This document shows positions 7,849 through 15,564 of a DNA stretch of 64,000 nt, in pieces. Each line of letters begins with the position of its first letter. Within the stretch, counting starts at the first letter, position 1. The notes under the pieces are model-generated. The model had not been told where the DNA came from and ran no database searches. It saw only the letters and a list, made by a program, of their open reading frames with translations. The stretch lies in NCBI RefSeq assembly GCF_047238185.1, contig NZ_JBDFMI010000001.1, positions 1,488,001 through 1,552,000 of the forward strand, read 5' to 3'. Source of the DNA: Bacillus_AD sp047238185 (GTDB taxonomy: Bacteria > Bacillota > Bacilli > Bacillales > DSM-1321). Both the position numbers and the translations under genes were made by a program.

Positions 7849-9003
7849 ATGAGAATTGAAACTAAATTGGTGCAATCGGGAGTCAAAAAAGATTCAGCTA
7901 CAGGGGCAATCAGTATGCCAATCTATCAATGCGCAACATTTGAACATCCGGAACTGGGCAAGAGTACTGGATTTGATTATTCAAGAACATGCAATCCAAC
8001 GAGAAAAGCGCTTGAAGAAGCGATTGCCTCACTTGAGGGAGGAGACCGAGGGTTTGCCTTTTCCTCTGGCATGGCTGCTATTACAACTATTTTGTTTTTA
8101 TTGAAACCCGGCAGCCATATCGTTATTTCTGATGACTTATATGGAGGAACGTACCGTTTGCTTGAAGAAACATTCAGCCTATATGGGATTAAGGCTTCTT
8201 ACGTGGACACCTCCGATCTTGAAGAAATTAAGAATGCCATTAAAGCCGATACGGCTGCCCTATTTATTGAAACACCTTCCAATCCGTTGATGAAGGTAAC
8301 AGATCTGGGAGCTGCCTGTTCCCTTGCGAAAGAGCATGGCTTATTGACAATAGTGGACAATACATTCCTGACGCCTTATTTACAGCAGCCAATCGTATTC
8401 GGGGCAGATATCGTAGTCCATAGTGCTTCAAAGTACATTAGCGGGCATAACGATGTGATAGCAGGATTAGTGGTAACCGCGTCACCTGAATATAGCGACC
8501 AAATTGGCAAACTCCAAAATGGGACAGGGGCCATTTTAGGGCCACAGGATGCATGGCTATGTTTGCGGGGAATCAAGACCTTGGCCATCCGAATGGAGCA
8601 GCAGCAAAAAAATGCTGCATCCATCGCTTCGTGGCTTAGCTCTCATGATCTGGTCCGCAAAGTTTATTATCCTGGAACTGAAGATCATGAACAGCGAAAA
8701 ATCAGTTTGAAGCAAAGCAGTGGTTTTGGAGCGATGCTTTCATTTGAAGTAACAGAAACCGTGTTAGTGGAAAAGGTGTTGAAGCAAGTCGGCTTAATCT
8801 CCTTTGCAGAAAGCCTAGGGGGTGTGGAGTCATTACTAACATACCCTGCCACACAAACACATGCGGATATACCTGAAGAAGTAAGAAGAGCTAAGGGAAT
8901 AAGTGATTGTTTACTCCGCCTGTCGGTCGGTATTGAACATATTGATGATTTGATTGCCGACCTTACCCAGGCGTTGAGCCCGGTGAAAGAGGCTGCATAC
9001 TAA
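7849..9003 (+). CDS. Cys/Met metabolism PLP enzyme, MetI/MetC type (cystathionine gamma-synthase or beta-lyase)
   Basis: A 384-residue fold-type I PLP enzyme of the trans-sulfuration family. The Schiff-base lysine is K195 in HSASKYISGHND, and the phosphate-binding SSGMAAI and the YGGTYR loop are present. It is the first gene after the SAM riboswitch and is followed by yitJ and metH, so it should make homocysteine. The first position fits MetI (cystathionine gamma-synthase / O-acetylhomoserine thiolyase), while the VYYPG..DHEQ segment is more like MetC or cystathionine gamma-lyases; I cannot decide between them by eye. The start is the ATG at 7849, behind TTTGGAGGAG; the longer frame would run through the terminator stem. 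Confidence 0.88.
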   Translation: MRIETKLVQSGVKKDSATGAISMPIYQCATFEHPELGKSTGFDYSRTCNPTRKALEEAIASLEGGDRGFAFSSGMAAITTILFLLKPGSHIVISDDLYGGTYRLLEETFSLYGIKASYVDTSDLEEIKNAIKADTAALFIETPSNPLMKVTDLGAACSLAKEHGLLTIVDNTFLTPYLQQPIVFGADIVVHSASKYISGHNDVIAGLVVTASPEYSDQIGKLQNGTGAILGPQDAWLCLRGIKTLAIRMEQQQKNAASIASWLSSHDLVRKVYYPGTEDHEQRKISLKQSSGFGAMLSFEVTETVLVEKVLKQVGLISFAESLGGVESLLTYPATQTHADIPEEVRRAKGISDCLLRLSVGIEHIDDLIADLTQALSPVKEAAY

Positions 9004-9050
9004 TAAAGGAAAAATAGGTATGAATTCAATGCAATAAAGGGGAATGCAAG

Positions 9051-10895
9051 ATGGAGTTTAGAAAAGAGATGGAAAAAAGGATATTGATCGGGGAAGGGGC
9101 AATGGGGACACTTCTGTATGCTACTGGATCAGACCAATGCTATGAGGAATTGAACCTGACCCATTCCGATCTGGTTAAAAATATCCACCTTGCCTACGTA
9201 AAGGCCGGTGCAGATATCATTCAGTCGAACACATACGGAGCCAATCATTATAAATTAAAAAGGTATGGACTTGAAGAATACGTCTCATCCATTAACAGGG
9301 AAGGAATGAAAATCGCTAAAAGTGCGGCAGGGCCAAACTCATTTGTATTCGGCACGATCGGAGCTTCACGAGGGCTAAGGAAATCAGATCTTACACTAGA
9401 TGAAATCAAAAGGAATTTCAGGGAACAGTTATTTAGCCTTCTGTTGGAACAGCCAGACGGTTTGCTATTGGAGACATATTATGATTTTGAAGAAATGGAA
9501 ACCGTTTTGCATATTGCGAAGCAGGAGACGGATTTACCGATCATCGCCAACGTCTCTATGCACGAGGTAGGCTATTTACAAAACGGCATGACTTTAAGTG
9601 AAGCATTGCTTCGGTTAGAGGATCTGGGTGCGGATGCTATAGGAGTAAATTGCCGCCTCGGCCCTTACCATATGATCAAGGCGCTTCAATCTGTGCCCAT
9701 TCCTCAGCGTGCTGTACTCTCTGCTTACCCGAATGCCAGTTTGCCTGAATACAGTGATGGCATATTGACCTATGAAGAGAATCCGGATTATTTCGGGAAG
9801 AGCGCTCTGGAACTAAGGGAACAGGGGGCAAGAATAATCGGAGGCTGCTGTGGTACAACACCGAACCACATCAAAGCAGTGAAAAAAGCGCTTGATGGTT
9901 TGCCGCCGATCACAGAAAAGAAAATTATCCAGCCAAAAATTCAAGTCAGCGATCAACATGCCGGGATCGTGGCGGAAGCCTTTTATGAAAAAGCCAAAAC
10001 GGAGCGGACTATTTTAGTGGAGCTTGATCCACCAAAAACGTTAGATACTTCCCTTTATTTTGAAGGGGCAAAGGCATTGATGGAGGCAGGGGCGGATACA
10101 GTTACGTTGGCCGACAATTCGCTTGCTACACCGAGGATCAGCAATATGGCAGTCGGCATGAAACTTCAGAATATGGGGATTAACCCGCTCATCCATCTGA
10201 CTTGCCGTGACCATAACTTGATCGGCCTGCAATCCCATTTGATGGGATTGCATACCTTAGGCATGGAGGAATTGCTTGTCATTACTGGAGATCCATCAAA
10301 AGTAGGGGATTTTCCGGGTGCCACATCTGTTTATGATGTTTCATCGATGGATTTAATCGCCCTCATTAAGCAGTTTAATCAAGGTGTGTCGTATAGTGGA
10401 AAGCCTCTTGGGAGAAAAACGAACTTTAAAGTAGCCGCTGCTTTTAACCCGAATGTGAAGATACTCCATAAAGCAGTGGCGAGGATGGAGAAAAAAATCA
10501 AATATGGAGCGGACTCCTTCCTGACTCAGCCTATTTATTCGGCTGGACAGGTGGAAGAAGTGTATCAGGCGGTTAAGCATTTGGATGCACCAGTCTTTAT
10601 TGGCATCATGCCGTTGACAAGCTACAGGAATGCGGAATTTATACACCATGAAGTTCCTGGGATAACCTTGCCGGACGATGTACTTCGTGCAATGGGCAAA
10701 GCAGGAGATTCGCCGTTTGCCGCAGAGAGGGAGGGAATTGCTATAGCGAAGGAACTCATAAGTGCGGCGATGGACAGGTTCAACGGAGTTTATTTAATTA
10801 CACCATTTTTAAGATATCGAATAACGGTTGAATTAACCAAATATATAAGAGCACAAGATGCGATGGTGAAAAAAGGGGCGGTTCTCTATGAGTAA
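9051..10895 (+). CDS. yitJ: bifunctional homocysteine S-methyltransferase / methylenetetrahydrofolate reductase
   Basis: A 614-residue fusion. Residues about 1-290 form a homocysteine methyltransferase domain with GEGAMGT at the start and the zinc-binding GGCCGTTP (Cys266-Cys267). Residues about 310-612 form a flavin-dependent methylenetetrahydrofolate reductase (ILVELDPPK, TGDPSKVGD, SFLTQPIYS). In Bacillus the protein is called YitJ and supplies 5-methyl-THF. It lies 47 bases after the PLP enzyme, and its 3' end overlaps metH by eight bases, so the two are translationally coupled and make the methyl donor and its user together. Confidence 0.93.
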   Translation: MEFRKEMEKRILIGEGAMGTLLYATGSDQCYEELNLTHSDLVKNIHLAYVKAGADIIQSNTYGANHYKLKRYGLEEYVSSINREGMKIAKSAAGPNSFVFGTIGASRGLRKSDLTLDEIKRNFREQLFSLLLEQPDGLLLETYYDFEEMETVLHIAKQETDLPIIANVSMHEVGYLQNGMTLSEALLRLEDLGADAIGVNCRLGPYHMIKALQSVPIPQRAVLSAYPNASLPEYSDGILTYEENPDYFGKSALELREQGARIIGGCCGTTPNHIKAVKKALDGLPPITEKKIIQPKIQVSDQHAGIVAEAFYEKAKTERTILVELDPPKTLDTSLYFEGAKALMEAGADTVTLADNSLATPRISNMAVGMKLQNMGINPLIHLTCRDHNLIGLQSHLMGLHTLGMEELLVITGDPSKVGDFPGATSVYDVSSMDLIALIKQFNQGVSYSGKPLGRKTNFKVAAAFNPNVKILHKAVARMEKKIKYGADSFLTQPIYSAGQVEEVYQAVKHLDAPVFIGIMPLTSYRNAEFIHHEVPGITLPDDVLRAMGKAGDSPFAAEREGIAIAKELISAAMDRFNGVYLITPFLRYRITVELTKYIRAQDAMVKKGAVLYE

Positions 10896-13800
10896 GCATA
10901 CAATTGAAGAATTAATGAAAGAGAGGATTCTCATCCTCGACGGAGCAATGGGAACCATGATCCAAGATGCAAATCTCTCTCCGGAAGATTTTGGAGGGGA
11001 AGAATACGATGGCTGCAATGAATATCTTTCTGAAACGGCACCGGATATTATACGAAATATACATGAAGCCTATTTGGCCGCCGGTTCTGATATTATCGAA
11101 ACAAATACCTTCGGGGCAACAAGAATTGTTTTGGACGAATACCAATTAGGTCACCTTGCCTACGAATTGAATGTGAAATCTGCCCGGTTGGCAAAAGAGG
11201 CATGCCTGAAGTATGCCAGCAATGACAAGCCGCGCTTTGTAGCCGGCTCCATGGGGCCGACAACCAAAACTCTCTCATTAACGGGAGGAACCACGTTTAC
11301 TGAATTACAGGACTGTTATCAGGAGCAAGCAAAAGGGCTGATCGATGGAGGAGCTGATGTGCTGATCATTGAAACAAGCCAGGATCTATTAAATGTGAAA
11401 GCTGCATTCAATGGCATTCAAGGCGCATTTGAGCAGACCGCCGTACATCTACCTATCATTCTTTCAGGTACCATTGAACCGATGGGGACAACACTTGCTG
11501 GACAGCCGATTGATTCATTCTATTTATCGTCCGAATTTATGAAGCCGATAGCCGTAGGCTTGAATTGTGCGACAGGTCCTGAATTTATGAGCGATCATAT
11601 CCGGACTTTATCTGCCTTAGCAAACACAGGAATCAGTTGCTATCCGAATGCCGGATTGCCTGACGAGGAAGGCCATTATCATGAATCGCCATCTTCATTG
11701 GCTGAAAAAGTGAAGCAATTCGCAAGTAAGGGATGGATTAATGTGGTCGGCGGCTGTTGCGGAACAACACCGGCACATATTGCCGCCATCACTGAAGCAG
11801 TAGCAGATATACCGCCAAGGCCTATTCCTGAAAAGCGGGAACATCATGGCGTTTCCGGCAACGATGCCCTTTTGTATGACGAGAGTATGCGTCCTCTATT
11901 CGTGGGTGAACGAACAAATGTCATTGGATCAAGAAAATTCAAGGATCTGATCAGAAATAAACAATTTGAGGAAGCAGCTGAGATTGCAAGGGCACAGGTG
12001 AAAAAAGGGGCACATGTCATTGATATTTGCCTAGCCGATCCAGATGACGATGAAAAAGGGAATATGGAGGATTTTGTTCGGGAAGTAGTCAAGAAAGTCA
12101 AGGTGCCTTTAGTGATAGACAGCACAGATGATGCTGTTATCGAACAAGCATTAAGGCATTCCCAGGGGAAAGCCATCATCAATTCCGTCAATTTGGAGGA
12201 TGGCGAGGGCAAATTTGAATCTGTCTCAGAGCTATTGCACCGTTATGGAGGGGCGTTGGTGGTAGGCACGATCGATGAAAAGGGGATGGCTGTAACGGCA
12301 GAAAATAAAGTAGCCGTCGCAAAGCGATCTTATGATTTGTTAGTGGATAAGTTCGGTGTGCATCCGAACGACATTATTTTTGATCCTTTAGTGTTCCCGG
12401 TAGGTACGGGCGACGAGCAATATATCGGGGCAGCCAATGAAACGATCAAAGGCATCAAAGCAATCAAAGAATTATTGCCTGAATGTTTGACTATACTCGG
12501 TATCAGCAATGTGTCCTTCGGGTTGCCTCCGCGCGGAAGAGAGATATTGAATGCTGTTTTCCTTTACCATTGCACGAAGGCGGGGTTGGATTATGCGATT
12601 GTCAATACGGAAAAGCTAGAACGGTATGCCAGTATCCCGGATGAGGAATTGCAGCTTTCCAATGAATTGATTTTCCAAACAGGCGATGAAACGCTACAGC
12701 GTTTCATCCGTTTTTACCGGGGGAAAAAAGCACAAAAAACAACAGAAACCAAACAATTGCCTCTTGAAGAGCGGCTTGCCAGCTATATAGTAGAGGGGAC
12801 GAAAGAAGGATTAATCGCAGACCTGGATGAAGCATTGGGAAAAGGTCTTGCGCCGCTTGAAATCATCAATGGCCCGCTTATGAAGGGAATGGCACAGGTC
12901 GGGGAATTGTTTAATGATAATCAATTGATTGTTGCGGAAGTGCTACAAAGTGCAGAAAGTATGAAAGCTTCTGTATCCTATTTGGAAGGGTTTATGGAAA
13001 AAGGAGATGCCGGCGCGTCTTCGAAGGGGAAAATTATTTTGGCCACGGTCAAGGGCGACGTCCATGATATCGGGAAAAATTTAGTAGAAATCATTTTGGC
13101 GAATAACGGCTATGAAATCGTCGATTTAGGCATTAAAGTCCCGCCCCAGCAGATTATTGAAGCTATCAGAGAACATGAACCAAGCATGATCGGCCTTTCA
13201 GGTTTATTGGTGAAATCCGCCCAACAAATGGTCCTAACCGCCCAGGATTTGCGTGAACAACATATCGAAACTCCGATTATGGTCGGCGGGGCAGCCCTTT
13301 CAAGAAAATTCACCGATACGAAAATTGCGCCGCAATACTCTGGAAGCGTACTATATGCTAAAGATGCCATGGAAGCTCTATCACTGGCAAATACGATGCA
13401 TGATAATGAGAAAAAGGATCAATTTTTGCAAGAACTATCTGAAAAGCGAAAAAAAACAGCTGCGAAAGCCGGGGGTGAAACAGCCTCATCCGTTGCTGTT
13501 CTTGAAAAACCTGTTGTTACTGTCCCTCCTGCAAAGGTGATGGTGCCAGCCAGTTTGAAAAGGCAGGTGCTAGCGCGTTACTCAATGGATCATTTAATGC
13601 CTTACATCAATAAACAAATGTTGCTCGCCCATCATTTAGGACTAAAAGGAAGGGTGGATCTCCTGCTTGAGAAGAGAGATGAGAGGGCTATGATGCTGAA
13701 TGATTTGGTCAACGGTCTATTTCAGGATTTGATTGAAGACAAGCATGAAGTGAATGGGGTATATCAATTTTTCCCTGCCCAAAGCGATGGAGATAACGTA

Positions 13801-14334
13801 TTGATCTACAATCCTGAACGTCCAGGGGAAGTGCTGGAAACCTTTCATTTCCCCCGCCAACATAAGCCTCCTTTCCTATGTCTTGCAGATTATTTGAAAT
13901 CGGTTGAGTCAGGCGAAATGGATTATGTCGGATTTTTTATCGTGACAGCCGGGAAGGGAATCAGACAAAAGAGTGAATGTCTGAAGGAGCAGGGGGAATT
14001 TTTGAAAAGCCATGCCATTCAATCTTTAGCCTTGGAGACAGCAGAAGGCTTCGCTGAACGGATCCATCATATAATGCGTGATAAATGGGGCATACATGAT
14101 CAGGTCGAAATGACAATGAGGGACCGTTTTGCTGCCAAATATACCGGCCAGCGCTTTTCTTTCGGTTATCCCGCATGCCCGAATCTCGAAGACCAGGCGA
14201 AGCTGTTCCGCTTGTTGAAGCCGGAGGATATTGGCATCCAGTTGACAGAGGGATTCATGATGGAACCGGAAGCATCTGTATCAGCAATGGTCTTTGCCCA
14301 TCCTGAGGCTAGGTATTTCAACGTGGAAAATTAA
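10888..14334 (+). CDS. metH: cobalamin-dependent methionine synthase
   Basis: A 1148-residue four-module enzyme that transfers the methyl group of 5-methyl-THF to homocysteine through cobalamin. The homocysteine module has the zinc cysteines in VGGCCGTTP (Cys290-Cys291). The pterin module follows (VGERTNVIGSRKF onward). The B12 module carries the cobalt-ligating His726 in KGDVHDIGKN. The C-terminal activation domain, with its reactivation role for oxidised cobalamin, ends GFMMEPEASVSAMVF. All modules are intact. The start overlaps yitJ and has its own GGGGCGG site. Its presence implies a B12 requirement or uptake. A terminator follows. Confidence 0.97.
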   Translation: MSKHTIEELMKERILILDGAMGTMIQDANLSPEDFGGEEYDGCNEYLSETAPDIIRNIHEAYLAAGSDIIETNTFGATRIVLDEYQLGHLAYELNVKSARLAKEACLKYASNDKPRFVAGSMGPTTKTLSLTGGTTFTELQDCYQEQAKGLIDGGADVLIIETSQDLLNVKAAFNGIQGAFEQTAVHLPIILSGTIEPMGTTLAGQPIDSFYLSSEFMKPIAVGLNCATGPEFMSDHIRTLSALANTGISCYPNAGLPDEEGHYHESPSSLAEKVKQFASKGWINVVGGCCGTTPAHIAAITEAVADIPPRPIPEKREHHGVSGNDALLYDESMRPLFVGERTNVIGSRKFKDLIRNKQFEEAAEIARAQVKKGAHVIDICLADPDDDEKGNMEDFVREVVKKVKVPLVIDSTDDAVIEQALRHSQGKAIINSVNLEDGEGKFESVSELLHRYGGALVVGTIDEKGMAVTAENKVAVAKRSYDLLVDKFGVHPNDIIFDPLVFPVGTGDEQYIGAANETIKGIKAIKELLPECLTILGISNVSFGLPPRGREILNAVFLYHCTKAGLDYAIVNTEKLERYASIPDEELQLSNELIFQTGDETLQRFIRFYRGKKAQKTTETKQLPLEERLASYIVEGTKEGLIADLDEALGKGLAPLEIINGPLMKGMAQVGELFNDNQLIVAEVLQSAESMKASVSYLEGFMEKGDAGASSKGKIILATVKGDVHDIGKNLVEIILANNGYEIVDLGIKVPPQQIIEAIREHEPSMIGLSGLLVKSAQQMVLTAQDLREQHIETPIMVGGAALSRKFTDTKIAPQYSGSVLYAKDAMEALSLANTMHDNEKKDQFLQELSEKRKKTAAKAGGETASSVAVLEKPVVTVPPAKVMVPASLKRQVLARYSMDHLMPYINKQMLLAHHLGLKGRVDLLLEKRDERAMMLNDLVNGLFQDLIEDKHEVNGVYQFFPAQSDGDNVLIYNPERPGEVLETFHFPRQHKPPFLCLADYLKSVESGEMDYVGFFIVTAGKGIRQKSECLKEQGEFLKSHAIQSLALETAEGFAERIHHIMRDKWGIHDQVEMTMRDRFAAKYTGQRFSFGYPACPNLEDQAKLFRLLKPEDIGIQLTEGFMMEPEASVSAMVFAHPEARYFNVEN

Positions 14335-14409
14335 GTGGGCATATCAATATTTTAGAGATGTCTTAATGGGTATATCTGAATTTTTGTCTAAAAATGATTT
14401 CGGATTGTG

Positions 14410-14459
14410 AAAAACCTTCTTTTATCTAATTAGAAAATTGGGTAAAAGAGGTTTTTTTT
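14410..14459 (+). terminator. terminator of the methionine operon
   Basis: A stem with arms AAAAACCTTCTTTTA and TAAAAGAGGTTTTT (one bulged base), followed by T residues, 76 bases after metH. Confidence 0.75.
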
Positions 14460-14567
14460 ATTGGTTGGAAAAGTAATTTAATTCATGCAGTTAATGCTGT
14501 TAAGAGGTATTCAATAATGTGAAATGTTGAGAAATGCGTAAGAAAAGCCCTCCATAATGTGAAGTTC

Positions 14568-14968
14568 TTATTTCTCTGTACTCTCTAATTTCTTATAGTA
14601 ATTCTCTACAATCGGAAGATTATCTGGGTTTGAATCATAATAGGTATTACCAATTTCATTTAGAGTAAACTTAAAATCCTTTTTACCATCAAAAAGGGTA
14701 ATACCATACCGCCATCCAACACGGTTTTCTTGATTTTTTTGAGGAGTAAACTCTATGTATTGATCAGAGATAGAAAATCATCAATTTGTTCTTGCGCAGT
14801 GATTGTTTTTGAAGCACCAGTCGAACCTTTCTGAATGATTATTTTATCAATTGTACTAATAGTAGCCTTCTTATAGATTTCTTCTAATGATCTTGTTTTT
14901 TCATTTGTGCAAGCGGAAACAAAAAATAGACTTAGGAACAACGATAGGAAAACAATTGATTTTTTCAT
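14568..14968 (-). pseudogene. frameshifted lipoprotein gene
   Basis: The leftward frame starting at 14968 encodes MKKSIVFLSLFLSLFFVSAC, a clear lipoprotein signal with a Cys lipobox, then about 50 residues ending ..DDFLSLINT at a TAG near 14753. The protein sense continues without a gap in another frame (IEFTPQKNQENRVGWRYGITLFDG ... NYYKKLEST) up to the TAA at 14568-14570. Restoring one base near 14755 would join the two parts, so this is a one-base deletion or a sequence error in a secreted lipoprotein of about 133 residues. I do not recognise the family. Confidence 0.7.
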
Positions 14969-15308
14969 TTATACACCTCAAAAGATATATTCATTGCCAT
15001 TTAGATGTGTTGGGTTTACAAATAGTTACAATCTTATAAATGATTGTTGGTGGAGATTACTATGGCGATTAATTCCACCAATAGTTAGCTCAACATTTTT
15101 GATGACAACCAAATCATCTGCACTCCAATAGGCAGGTATAAATGAATCGTTGAAGAGATCGTTTTGTTTTTAATGATATAGTAACTGTGATTATGTTGAA
15201 CAGAGCTATCTAAAAAAGGAGGTAAAATACTTATATATAATCCGCAGCTAGATTATAGATAGAACTCCACTATCCAAAAAAGAAAAGGCTGGAAAATTGA
15301 ACTGATCC

Positions 15309-15452
15309 TCATAGGATAGGCATATCGGACATTTGAGGTACAGTTTTTTTTGCGATTTGTGCAGGAGTTTTGACCCATTCATAGTTGGTTGCATGTATGT
15401 ACATCCTATATGGAACGATGGAACCGGCAACAATAAAGATAGTTCTTTCTAT
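15309..15452 (-). pseudogene. orphan fragment resembling the C-terminus of a protein
   Basis: A leftward frame with no start codon or RBS reads ERTIFIVAGSIVPYRMYIHA ... ending VPQMSDMPIL at the TGA at 15309-15311. It looks protein-like and is bounded upstream by an in-frame TAA, so it is probably a remnant of a decayed gene. I do not recognise it. The rest of the 14969-15564 gap shows no convincing gene. Confidence 0.25.
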
Positions 15453-15564
15453 TTATAGTAGCTATAATAGATTAATTGTTAGAATAATGAAACAACTATA
15501 AGAATATTTTCCATCTTTTGGAATAGTGATTACATTCATGTTAATGATGAAAGGGGCGAAGAAG

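Noticed and set aside
14969..15308. Small genes between the lipoprotein pseudogene and the propeller gene
   Set aside because: Short frames on both strands lack RBSs and known motifs; the sequence looks eroded.
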